Notes under the pieces: model-generated
Seen by the model: the letters and a program-made list of their open reading frames with translations, nothing else
The model's database searches: none
Told to the model about the DNA's origin: nothing
Part shown: in pieces, positions 26,263 to 33,328 of the stretch
Position numbering within the stretch: position 1 is the stretch's first letter
Layout: each line of letters starts with the position of its first letter
Position numbers and translations under genes: made by a program
Assembly: GCF_000027165.1 (NCBI RefSeq)
Contig: NC_013853.1
Coordinates: 372,001-436,000, forward strand
Direction of reading: 5' to 3'
Origin: Streptococcus mitis B6
GTDB taxonomy: Bacteria; Bacillota; Bacilli; Lactobacillales; Streptococcaceae
Length of the DNA: 64,000 nucleotides

Positions 26263-27646
26263 CAACTATCTCTTTTATCACAGATTTCACTATTTTTGAA
26301 GCCTCTTCGTAACTCAATTTTTCAATATCAAAATCTTTTAACAAGCGAGATAACTTCCTCTTTCTGATGCTCATCACATTTGATTTTTGGTTTTCTAGTT
26401 GTTCTTCAAGATACTGCCTTTCTGTTTTTATTTTAGCGTTTTTCTCGTCTAAATCCTTTCGAGTGATAACTTCATCTAGATACAATTCTGTTAGTTTTGA
26501 TACTTGCTTATTTATCCGTTCTAGTTGTTTCTTAATATCCTCAACTTTTATTGTTTCGTCTTTCTTAGCAAGAGTTTCCTTCTTGTATTTTGGATCAAAT
26601 TTCAGTCTTTCCAGTTCTTTTATTACTCTCTTTTCAAGCTCGTCTTTTGAGTACCAACCGGAATTACATCTTATTGCTTTATCTTTGTGATAGCGATGTC
26701 TGCATTGATACTTGTATTTAGATACTCCATTTTTATTCTTTGGAGCAACGTATAAGCCTAACGATGCGCCACAATATCCACATTTCATTAATCCTGAAAG
26801 CATATATTTCGCTCTGAACGGTCTAGGATTGTTGTATTTCTCAAACGCTGAAATCTGTCTCTTTTCAACTTCTAATTGCACTAAGTCAAATAACTCTTGG
26901 CTAATTATAGCATCGTGCTGTCCCTCAAATACCTTGCCTTTATATTTCGATTTGCCAAGATATGTTTCGTTTTTGAGTAAGTATTTAGTGATAGTTTCGC
27001 CCCAAGGTCTCTTTCTTCCAACGTGACCTTCAGCGTTTAAATCTCTGATTATCTTAACCACTGACTTACCGTTTAGATATTCCGTGAAAATACGTTTCAC
27101 AATAAGCGCTTGAGTTGGATTGACTGACAAGATACCAGTTTCTTTTGAGTAATCATAGCCGAACGGTATCGTAGTCCAAGACATGGATTTCCCGTTCTTT
27201 GCCCGACCTTCTTTCCCCAACATCATTCTTTCTTTTATCTGCTCACGCTCAAGCTGGGCGAATACTGATAGCATACCAATCGAAGCCTTGCCGAATGGTG
27301 TAGAAGTGTCAAAGTTTTCTTGCAAACTAATAAATGCCACATCGTTTTTGGCAAACACATCCTCAATCAGAAACAGAGTATCTTTCTGGCTACGGCTCAA
27401 GCGATCAAGTTTATAGACAAGTACGATATCAATTTTCTTTCGTTTAGCATCTGAAATCAAGCGCTCTAACTCTGGTCTTTGGGTGTTCGCTCCAGAGAAG
27501 CCACCGTCAATATAAGTATCGTAGATTTTCCAGTCTTTTATTTCGCAGTATGCTTCCAGCTTTGATTTCTGTTCATCTATCGAGTAACCTTCATCAGCTT
27601 GTGAAGCGGTTGAAACCCTGACGTAGATTGCTACTTTATTTCGCAT
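26225..27646 (-). CDS. large serine recombinase (phage integrase)
   Basis: 473 residues. The N-terminal resolvase domain has catalytic Ser12 (IYVRVSTASQADEG) and the Arg-rich DRLSRSQKDTLFLIEDVF; then a recombinase domain, a zinc ribbon (GLMKCGYCGASLG ... YQCRHR) and a long C-terminal coiled coil (about 360-450). This is the large serine integrase layout, which integrates attP into attB alone and needs a directionality factor to excise. It is the first prophage gene, pointing toward ssbB. No directionality factor is recognisable in the window. Confidence 0.95.
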   Translation of the reverse strand: MRNKVAIYVRVSTASQADEGYSIDEQKSKLEAYCEIKDWKIYDTYIDGGFSGANTQRPELERLISDAKRKKIDIVLVYKLDRLSRSQKDTLFLIEDVFAKNDVAFISLQENFDTSTPFGKASIGMLSVFAQLEREQIKERMMLGKEGRAKNGKSMSWTTIPFGYDYSKETGILSVNPTQALIVKRIFTEYLNGKSVVKIIRDLNAEGHVGRKRPWGETITKYLLKNETYLGKSKYKGKVFEGQHDAIISQELFDLVQLEVEKRQISAFEKYNNPRPFRAKYMLSGLMKCGYCGASLGLYVAPKNKNGVSKYKYQCRHRYHKDKAIRCNSGWYSKDELEKRVIKELERLKFDPKYKKETLAKKDETIKVEDIKKQLERINKQVSKLTELYLDEVITRKDLDEKNAKIKTERQYLEEQLENQKSNVMSIRKRKLSRLLKDFDIEKLSYEEASKIVKSVIKEIVVTKDDMTITLDF

Positions 27647-27719
27647 TGATTTTTACCTCATTTCTTGATAAAATGGGTATAAGAAAAAGAGCTTTTTAAT
27701 GCTTTTTTTCTTACCACTA

Positions 27720-27764
27720 GCCTCACGCTCTCTGTCTGCAAACTTCTGAGCGTGGGGCTTTTTT
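27720..27764 (+). terminator. hairpin with T-run between integrase and DUF4177 gene
   Basis: GCCTCACGCTC (27720-27730) pairs with GAGCGTGGGGC (27748-27758), then TTTTTT on the + strand. Both neighbours are on the minus strand, where only an A/G-rich tail follows, so which strand it stops is unclear. Confidence 0.5.
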
Positions 27765-28020
27765 AAATTTTCTCAAATACCATAGTCGCTTGGATACGGT
27801 CACCACCACCAAAACCAGAACTACCACCGCTAGCAGTGCTTATGGTGTGAAGTCTATAGCCTTTGGCTGCTTGTTCGTTGATAACCTCTTCTAAGGCTGT
27901 AAGGTTACGCGACCCTGTACCAAAAAATTTCTCTTTTAAAGTTACCTGCAAGACAACATATTGTAAATCTTCAGCTTCTGAAGCGACTGAAAGAGTGCTA
28001 GGACCTTTAAACATTCCCAT
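27763..28020 (-). CDS. DUF4177-like protein (85 aa)
   Basis: Small protein with the DUF4177 look: YVVLQVTLKEKFFGTG, then LEEVINEQAAKGYRLHTIST and a Gly-rich turn before a last strand. It lies between the integrase and the CI-like repressor, in the lysogeny cluster. Start ATG 28020 has GTAGGTAATTACA upstream. Function unknown. Confidence 0.7.
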   Translation of the reverse strand: MGMFKGPSTLSVASEAEDLQYVVLQVTLKEKFFGTGSRNLTALEEVINEQAAKGYRLHTISTASGGSSGFGGGDRIQATMVFEKI

Positions 28021-28043
28021 TGTAATTACCTACTTTCTTTTTT

Positions 28044-28784
28044 TTATTTATCTCTATATACACTGACAACTTCCCCAATAGTTCGGATGTCGTCATTCTC
28101 TGTCAGATGGATTTCTTCGTAGCTATTGTTGAGACTTTGCAAGTACCAACCGCCGTTATAGTCACGTTTCAGCTTTTTAACGAAGTTTTTACCGTTGATT
28201 TGGAAAATACCGATGTCGTTGATATCTACTTGACTAGTGACCCTGATAAAGAGCAGGTCGTTATCTTCAATCATTGGTTCCATGGAGTCACCAGCCACCT
28301 TAGCGATAGTGTCGTATTCTTCAGGGACATCATCTGCACGCAATTTTACTTCCATGTGGAGATTGTCTTCTTGGAAAGTTCCGTGTCCTGCTGCAACCAA
28401 GCCTTCTACGTAGTCGGTGATATAGTCGTCATCTTGAGGCTTATCAAAGATAGAGACAATCTTGGAGTTGTTTTGTCCTTCTAATTGTTCCTTGGCATAA
28501 TCAAGGACTTTTTCTTGTTTAGGTTCTTCAAGCTGGTTGTAGATGGTTAGGATTTCAGGGTGTGAGTCGGGAGTATCATTGAAGTAATCTAAAGGTACAT
28601 CAAAAAAATCAGCAATAATTTTTACAGAAGATAATCTAGGCTCTTCTTTATTATTTTCCCATTTAGAAATTTTTCCTTTGTTAAAATTAATGGTATTAGG
28701 GTATTTTTGGTTTAAAGCATCAGCTAACTCTTCAAGAGTTAATTTATTATTTTTTCTAAGTTCTCTTATTTTTGTGCCAATCAT
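28044..28784 (-). CDS. CI-like repressor, HTH and S24 peptidase
   Basis: 246 residues. The N-terminal XRE helix-turn-helix starts IGTKIRELRKNNKLTLEELADAL; the C-terminal S24 domain has the nucleophile Ser in VAGDSMEP and Lys in FVKKLKRD. An Ala-Gly bond in VAAGHGTF is a probable self-cleavage site. This is the SOS-sensitive lysogeny repressor: RecA filaments should trigger cleavage and induction. It is transcribed away from the cro-like gene, with the operators at 28800-28930 between. Confidence 0.93.
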   Translation of the reverse strand: MIGTKIRELRKNNKLTLEELADALNQKYPNTINFNKGKISKWENNKEEPRLSSVKIIADFFDVPLDYFNDTPDSHPEILTIYNQLEEPKQEKVLDYAKEQLEGQNNSKIVSIFDKPQDDDYITDYVEGLVAAGHGTFQEDNLHMEVKLRADDVPEEYDTIAKVAGDSMEPMIEDNDLLFIRVTSQVDINDIGIFQINGKNFVKKLKRDYNGGWYLQSLNNSYEEIHLTENDDIRTIGEVVSVYRDK

Positions 28785-28868
28785 TTATTTTCCCTCTCTT
28801 TTCTTAATGATATAATAGCACAAAAGTTTCGATTTCGCAAATATTTTTTAAAAAAATAAAAAAAGTTG

Positions 28869-28897
28869 TTGACAACGAAACAAAGTTAGTTTATACT
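28869..28897 (+). promoter_or_regulatory. rightward early promoter (PR-like)
   Basis: TTGACA (28869-28874), 17-base spacer, TATACT (28892-28897), driving the Cro-like gene. Its -35 sits inside the partial palindrome GTTGTTGACAAC, a likely repressor operator. A TATAAT near 28810 may serve on the opposite strand. Confidence 0.75.
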
Positions 28898-28913
28898 AGA
28901 ACCATAAAACAAA

Positions 28914-28930
28914 GTTGCGAAAACAGCAAC
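28914..28930 (+). repeat. inverted repeat before the cro-like gene, copy 1
   Basis: GTTGCGAAAACAGCAAC: GTTGC and GCAAC flank GAAAACA. It lies between the promoter and the ribosome binding site. A near-identical copy precedes the next gene (29179-29195). Confidence 0.6.
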
Positions 28931-28946
28931 TTGGGAAGGAGGGGCT

Positions 28947-29159
28947 ATGGAAGCTGTTATGACGATAGATAAAGCATATCTAAATTTGAAAAGCATAATT
29001 GTTTCAAAAGGAATGAAACAAAAAGAGATTGCTGAAAAATTAGGTATGGATAAGTCAACGTTCAACATGAAAGTCAATCGTTACCGTGGACGTGATTTCA
29101 CATTTTCGGAAGCTAGTGAACTTTCAAAAATACTAGATGTCAAGATGGAAGATTTCTAG
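28947..29159 (+). CDS. Cro-like HTH protein (70 aa)
   Basis: Short XRE-type DNA-binding protein: KQKEIAEKLGMDKSTFNMKVNRY is the helix-turn-helix. First gene of the rightward early operon, divergent from the CI-like repressor, AAGGAGG before ATG 28947. It probably represses the lysogeny promoter. Confidence 0.82.
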   Translation: MEAVMTIDKAYLNLKSIIVSKGMKQKEIAEKLGMDKSTFNMKVNRYRGRDFTFSEASELSKILDVKMEDF

Positions 29160-29178
29160 TAATTTTTTTAAAAAGAAT

Positions 29179-29195
29179 GTTGCGAAAACAACAAC
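29179..29195 (+). repeat. inverted repeat, copy 2
   Basis: GTTGCGAAAACAACAAC, differing from the copy at 28914-28930 by one base. It lies 11 bases before GGAGGAAGG and the ATG at 29212. Confidence 0.6.
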
Positions 29196-29211
29196 ATAGA
29201 AAGGAGGAAGG

Positions 29212-29466
29212 ATGAAAGAACCATACAAGTACCTTGAAATCTCTGGCAATATTGCTGGACGTATTGAACTGGAAACAGAAAAAGACCTACTTGTCCGTAG
29301 AGCGATGGTCATTGATGGACACATCGGTTTATGCGAACAAGCGGTCTACGTTGATAAGAAAGTGCTATATAGCTACTGGGTCAAGATAGTAGAGTTATCT
29401 GCTATTCCTGAAACCATCAACAGCGTTGACAGCACTGATTTGGTTAGGAAATGGTTGAACATGTAG
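29212..29466 (+). CDS. hypothetical phage early protein (84 aa)
   Basis: ATG 29212 behind AAAGGAGGAAGG. A mixed alpha/beta protein with no motif I know. Its last 72 bases overlap an opposite-strand gene with an equally good ribosome binding site. Early-operon gene following cro. Confidence 0.65.
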   Translation: MKEPYKYLEISGNIAGRIELETEKDLLVRRAMVIDGHIGLCEQAVYVDKKVLYSYWVKIVELSAIPETINSVDSTDLVRKWLNM

Positions 29467-29631
29467 ATTGACAGTATCATGTCCGTTGACATACTCAACG
29501 CATTTCACCAAGTAATGCTCCGATTTATGGTCTGCTGACTTAGCAATGACAGAACCGATAGTAGGAACAGCAGGCAATGTCATTGATAGAGGTTCAACAC
29601 GACCATTGATCATGATGTGACAAGTAATCAT
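29395..29631 (-). CDS. hypothetical phage protein on opposite strand (78 aa)
   Basis: Read leftward from ATG 29631, with AAGGAGGATAACT directly upstream and a TATAAT-type -10 (GATATAATTTAGC) a little further. 78 residues, beta-rich, ending FRNSR. The binding site and promoter on this strand suggest a real gene, convergent with and overlapping the one at 29212-29466. Function unknown. Confidence 0.55.
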   Translation of the reverse strand: MITCHIMINGRVEPLSMTLPAVPTIGSVIAKSADHKSEHYLVKCVEYVNGHDTVNLHVQPFPNQISAVNAVDGFRNSR

Positions 29632-29690
29632 AGTTATCCTCCTTTCGTATGAGATAGCTAAATTATATCAAAAAAAGGTGGAGTAGGAGA

Positions 29691-30050
29691 ATGAAAGAAG
29701 ACATCAGAGTTCACATGCCTTACGAGGTATTTAAAAACCTGCTTGTTAGAGCAGGAAGGATAAAGCGTGAAGAAGGCAAGCAGATAACTTGGACAAATAA
29801 TACCGCTCCGTTTACAAAAGAGCAACGGAGGGAAATAGATGAACTTTACGAACGGTTCGCAGAAGAAGGAGGACGAATGAAAGAAACAATAAAGGAATTT
29901 CTAAAATTCAGAAGCCAATTTACAAAACTAGAATGGCACGAAATTAACCAAGCCGTGGAAGCTCGTTTAAATCAAAAAGCTGACCAGTTGAAACTGGACA
30001 ACATAGACTTAGAAATCATTTCTATAAGACTAGAAGGGAAAATACAATGA
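29691..30050 (+). CDS. hypothetical phage protein (119 aa)
   Basis: Charged helical protein, GTAGGAGA before ATG 29691. Residues 40-110 look like two long helices (REIDELYERFAEEGGRMKE, EINQAVEARLNQKADQL). It overlaps the next small gene at ATGA. Unknown function. Confidence 0.65.
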   Translation: MKEDIRVHMPYEVFKNLLVRAGRIKREEGKQITWTNNTAPFTKEQRREIDELYERFAEEGGRMKETIKEFLKFRSQFTKLEWHEINQAVEARLNQKADQLKLDNIDLEIISIRLEGKIQ

Positions 30051-30139
30051 ACGAACTAGGACTATTCATAGTAACAATCGTAAATGTAGTTTGTGCTGTA
30101 ATAAATCTATTTTGCTTTATAAAAGACAGGATGGAATGA
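30047..30139 (+). CDS. small membrane peptide (30 aa)
   Basis: ATG 30047 overlaps the previous stop (ATGA). A single membrane segment (LFIVTIVNVVCAVINLFCF) and a short charged end. The 3' end overlaps the opposite-strand gene 30107-30583. Coupling supports it; function unknown. Confidence 0.4.
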   Translation: MNELGLFIVTIVNVVCAVINLFCFIKDRME

Positions 30140-30583
30140 TTTATGTTTGAAAATGAAACGAATTCTCTTACTAGTCTTAACCTTGATTTTACACGGTAAA
30201 CTATCCAAGTAATAAGAGTAGGTAATACTACTATGAGGGAAAATAATTTCATCAACTTCGAAGGGATAGGAATGTAAATCATCTTTTCTCAAAACATACT
30301 TGTGAAGAGGGAGTGTTTCGTATGGATCAAAGTTATTATCTTTTATTTCCTTTCCGTCATCATCGAATAATTGGATACTTTTGATTGTATATGTGCTGTT
30401 ACTTGGGTTAACAATATCAAAAGAATATTTGTAAGGAGCTTCATCTGCCACTTCCATTGCACAGGCATCTGTTATCAATAATCGAGCTCTATTTATAAAA
30501 ATTGAGTAAAACAGACCTGTGACACCCGTTATAGCACCAATCCATGCAGCAGAAATATTCAAAATATCAATCAAACTAAACAT
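30107..30583 (-). CDS. membrane-anchored hypothetical protein (158 aa)
   Basis: Opposite to the early operon. An N-terminal membrane segment (AAWIGAITGVTGLFYSIFI) is followed by a beta-rich domain with the sense of an Ig-like fold (YSFDIVNPSNSTYTIKSIQLF). ATG 30583 has GAGGTAATTCTG upstream. Single genes of this sort facing against phage early operons are often expressed from the lysogen (morons). Exclusion or surface function is only a guess. Confidence 0.65.
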   Translation of the reverse strand: MFSLIDILNISAAWIGAITGVTGLFYSIFINRARLLITDACAMEVADEAPYKYSFDIVNPSNSTYTIKSIQLFDDDGKEIKDNNFDPYETLPLHKYVLRKDDLHSYPFEVDEIIFPHSSITYSYYLDSLPCKIKVKTSKRIRFIFKHKSFHPVFYKAK

Positions 30584-30631
30584 CAGAATTACCTCGTTTT
30601 TATTAAATATTATATCAAAAAGGAGAAAGAA

Positions 30632-30793
30632 ATGAGACCAATAGGATATCGGCTTAATGTTGAAGTTTCGGGTATTGAAGAACTTAAGGAAGCCTGTAAA
30701 GAAGTATCAAAAAAAGCCGAAGAATTGCAAGAAGCAATCGATCGACTTAGCATTATTGAAGTTGAATTAAAAGCCAAGCCTGTCAATAATTAG
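30632..30793 (+). CDS. hypothetical phage protein (53 aa)
   Basis: ATG 30632 behind AAAAGGAGAAAG. Mostly one long helix (EELKEACKEVSKKAEELQE) suggesting a coiled-coil. Too short for wider assignment. Confidence 0.5.
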   Translation: MRPIGYRLNVEVSGIEELKEACKEVSKKAEELQEAIDRLSIIEVELKAKPVNN

Positions 30794-30885
30794 ACTTTCT
30801 GTCTAAGATAAAACAAAAAAGCACCTGACGGCAATCAGGCGCACACTTAAATATTCAACATGATTATAACACGAAAGGGGAAGAA

Positions 30886-31011
30886 ATGAAAGTCACAGTA
30901 TATGCTTACGGTAGAAAATTAGAACCAGATGAAGAAATCGTAGTTCCAGCGGGACATCAGTTCTATAACGTTGTAGATGGAATTCTTGAAAATATGGAGA
31001 ATGTAGCATGA
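30886..31011 (+). CDS. hypothetical phage protein (41 aa)
   Basis: ATG 30886 with AAAGGGGAAG upstream. MKVTVYAYGR begins a short alpha/beta peptide. Its stop overlaps the next start at ATGA. Function unknown. Confidence 0.45.
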   Translation: MKVTVYAYGRKLEPDEEIVVPAGHQFYNVVDGILENMENVA

Positions 31012-31190
31012 ATCTACTAACCAAAATCAAGAACAGACTGTATAGAGAATTTAACACAGACTGGAAAGTTGTTGCTATGGATTTAAATCGAGACAATAAT
31101 GAATTAAGAAATCAAATGAAAGTGTTGATTCAAGAAAATGTGGATTTGAGAAGAATTTTACAAATGTATAAGGAGAAAGAAAATGTTTGA
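31008..31190 (+). CDS. coiled-coil phage protein (60 aa)
   Basis: Helical with heptad character in NNELRNQMKVLIQENVDLRRI. Overlaps both neighbours by a few bases. Unknown function in the early operon. Confidence 0.5.
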   Translation: MNLLTKIKNRLYREFNTDWKVVAMDLNRDNNELRNQMKVLIQENVDLRRILQMYKEKENV

Positions 31191-31509
31191 ACCACCGATT
31201 TTAAACCAGTTTTTAGGAACTGGCGCAGTGATTTTAGGATTTATCAGCGCAGGGTTTCTAGCTCATCAGTTAGAAAAGCAAAAAGAGGAAGAAAGACGAC
31301 TTCAAGAAGAATATGACACGCAAGTGGTTAGAGCTTGTAATGAATTGCTTGAAATGGGGCGTGAGATTGAGCGCCAAGAAATTCGCAAGAACATTCGCAG
31401 AGAGTTTCCTGGTTTCACATACGACAATGAACCGCCTGTAGGTTTGCGACCTGAGCCGTTAGCTTTGCCAGAACCACGGAGTGTACGATATACAAATCGT
31501 ATGGGATAG
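31183..31509 (+). CDS. hypothetical membrane-anchored phage protein (108 aa)
   Basis: N-terminal membrane segment (GTGAVILGFISAGFLAHQL) followed by a charged helix and a Pro-rich tail (EPLALPEPRS). AAGGAGAAAG before ATG 31183. Early operon, function unknown. Confidence 0.6.
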   Translation: MFEPPILNQFLGTGAVILGFISAGFLAHQLEKQKEEERRLQEEYDTQVVRACNELLEMGREIERQEIRKNIRREFPGFTYDNEPPVGLRPEPLALPEPRSVRYTNRMG

Positions 31510-31549
31510 ACAAGCGTGGGATTTATCCACTTGCAAGCGTAGAGAGAAG

Positions 31550-31681
31550 ATGCGTGACCTTGAGATGATGGCGCATATGCAACATGAAATAGATGATCTC
31601 AAGAAGCAATTGCAAAAGGAACAATCCTTAAGAAAGAGATTAGAAGCAGAGAATTTCCAACTGAAACTAAGGAGGAAATGA
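31550..31681 (+). CDS. small coiled-coil protein (43 aa)
   Basis: MRDLEMMAHMQHEIDDLKKQ begins an amphipathic helix that runs to the end. I chose ATG 31550; a GTG at 31481 would add 23 residues that overlap the previous gene. Its stop overlaps the next ATG. Confidence 0.4.
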   Translation: MRDLEMMAHMQHEIDDLKKQLQKEQSLRKRLEAENFQLKLRRK

Positions 31682-31815
31682 TGTACTTATGGAAATGTAC
31701 GTGCGCAGATTGTGGACGTGAGTTTGATTGGTATGATAACTATCCACCTCTTGAATGTGTGAAATGTGAGAGCGTGGAAATAAAAAATGAATTTAAAGGA
31801 AGGGCGTATGATTAA
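31681..31815 (+). CDS. small zinc-ribbon protein (44 aa)
   Basis: Cys pairs in WKCTCADC (residues 6, 8, 11) and ECVKC (26, 29) form a rubredoxin-like zinc ribbon. ATG 31681, GGAGGAAATG upstream in the previous gene. Probably a small nucleic-acid- or protein-binding adaptor of the early region. Confidence 0.6.
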   Translation: MYLWKCTCADCGREFDWYDNYPPLECVKCESVEIKNEFKGRAYD

Positions 31816-32157
31816 ATGACTCAAGCGGAACGAATTAGGGAATATTACAAAGACCACCCTACTGCCTCATATGATGAAGTAGCTGAGGTTGTCGGAACTT
31901 CAAATAGTAATGTGAGGGTTAATCTTTTTAAAGACCTCAAGGCAGGCAGATGTGTCCGCTTAGAAGATGAGTCAATTGACTACTCGCCTTACTTTAACCA
32001 CAAGAAATCACTCACAGAGTTGTTTGATTGGAAGAATGACACTAGACGTGAGTGGGTAGATATGCTGACAAGAGCAGCAGAGAAAGAAACAGATAGCAAC
32101 GTTATGCGTTTGCTGATTAAAGAAGCAAATAAACTAATGAAAGAGGTAACGAAATAA
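31816..32157 (+). CDS. HTH-type hypothetical phage protein (113 aa)
   Basis: The N-terminal half reads as a helix-turn-helix (YDEVAEVVGTSNSNVRVNLFK), the C-terminal half as a helical pair. It begins directly after the zinc-ribbon gene and overlaps Gp157 by one base. Possibly an early regulator. Confidence 0.6.
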   Translation: MTQAERIREYYKDHPTASYDEVAEVVGTSNSNVRVNLFKDLKAGRCVRLEDESIDYSPYFNHKKSLTELFDWKNDTRREWVDMLTRAAEKETDSNVMRLLIKEANKLMKEVTK

Positions 32158-32630
32158 TGGCCAGTTTATATGAACTAACAGGACAATACCTTGAAATCTA
32201 TAACATGGAACTAGACGAAGAAACCAAACTAGATACCTTGGATTCTATTGATTGGGAAACTGAGTACGAAACCAAGGTTGAGAATTATATCAAGGTTATG
32301 AAGAATATCGATGCGGATGTTGAAGCTCGTAAAGCGGAAATTAAACGCTTGACGGAACTAAACAAGGCAGATGAGAAGAAGAAAGACCATTTGAAAGATA
32401 CACTATCGGCAAGCATGAACATGACAGGTCATGAACGTGTGGATACACCACTTTTCAAGGTATCATTCCGCAAATCTCAAGCAGTTGAAGTAGACGAAAC
32501 AGTCTTGCCAGAAGCCTACAAGGTAGCAACGTGGAAACCTGACAAGAAACGTTTGAAAGAGGATTTGAAGAACGGACTTGAAATCATTGGTGCCAGCTTA
32601 GTTGAAAGAAAGAATTTGAGTATAAGATGA
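32157..32630 (+). CDS. siphovirus Gp157 family protein
   Basis: 157 residues. The N-terminal MASLYELTGQYLEIYNM and C-terminal VEVDETVLPEAY ... KPDKKRLKEDLKNG are the usual marks of the Gp157 family, encoded at the head of phage replication modules. In S. thermophilus phages it has been linked to phage resistance or replication. Overlaps the next gene. Confidence 0.85.
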   Translation: MASLYELTGQYLEIYNMELDEETKLDTLDSIDWETEYETKVENYIKVMKNIDADVEARKAEIKRLTELNKADEKKKDHLKDTLSASMNMTGHERVDTPLFKVSFRKSQAVEVDETVLPEAYKVATWKPDKKRLKEDLKNGLEIIGASLVERKNLSIR

Positions 32631-33328
32631 AAATAACAAAAGCAACAGAAATTACGAACGATGATGCCTGTTACCTGATCTATGGAAATCCAGGTTTTGG
32701 AAAAACGACTACCATCTCATTCATTCCAGGGAAGACACTGGTAATTAATATCGATAAATCAGCCAAAGTGTTAGCTGGTAATCCTAACATCGATATTGCA
32801 GACGTTGATACACATAAGATTTGGGATGAATGGTTGACTGTCGTGAAAGAATTACTTCAAGGGGCAGGTAAGCCATACGATACTATCGTTGTGGATAACG
32901 TATCTGAATTATTTAGAGCGTGTCTTGCCAATCTTGGCCGAGATGGAAAAAACCATCGGGTACCAACGCAGGCGGATTACCAGAGGGTCGATTTTACGAT
33001 TTTGGATAGTCTACGAGCCTTGTTGCAATTAAATAAACGGATTGTATTCACGGCTTGGGAAACGTCTGATCAGTGGTCAGATGAGAATGGCATGATTTAC
33101 AACAGGGCCATGCCAGATATTCGTTCCAAAATCTTAAACAACTTTCTTGGTTTAACAGATGTAGTCGCTCGTTTAGTCAAGAAAACGACAGACGACGGTG
33201 AGGAAGTGAGAGGATTCATTTTACAACCGAGCGCCAGCGTCTATGCCAAGAATCGTTTGGACGATAGAAAGGGGTGTAAAGTAGATGAGCTTTTCGCTCA
33301 GAGATTACCAGAAGGAACTGATAATTGA
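32627..33328 (+). CDS. phage AAA ATPase / nucleotide-binding protein
   Basis: 233 residues. Walker A GNPGFGKTT (about 19-27) and Walker B YDTIVVDNVSE are clear; the fold is RecA-like, as in phage NTP-binding Sak4-type proteins that help annealing and recombination. It sits between Gp157 and the helicase and overlaps the latter by 44 bases. Confidence 0.85.
   Translation: MKITKATEITNDDACYLIYGNPGFGKTTTISFIPGKTLVINIDKSAKVLAGNPNIDIADVDTHKIWDEWLTVVKELLQGAGKPYDTIVVDNVSELFRACLANLGRDGKNHRVPTQADYQRVDFTILDSLRALLQLNKRIVFTAWETSDQWSDENGMIYNRAMPDIRSKILNNFLGLTDVVARLVKKTTDDGEEVRGFILQPSASVYAKNRLDDRKGCKVDELFAQRLPEGTDN

Noticed and set aside
30794..30885. Hairpin GCACCTGA...ATCAGGCGC as a terminator
   Set aside because: The A-run precedes the stem on the + strand and no gene ends in the matching direction close by, so I did not annotate it.
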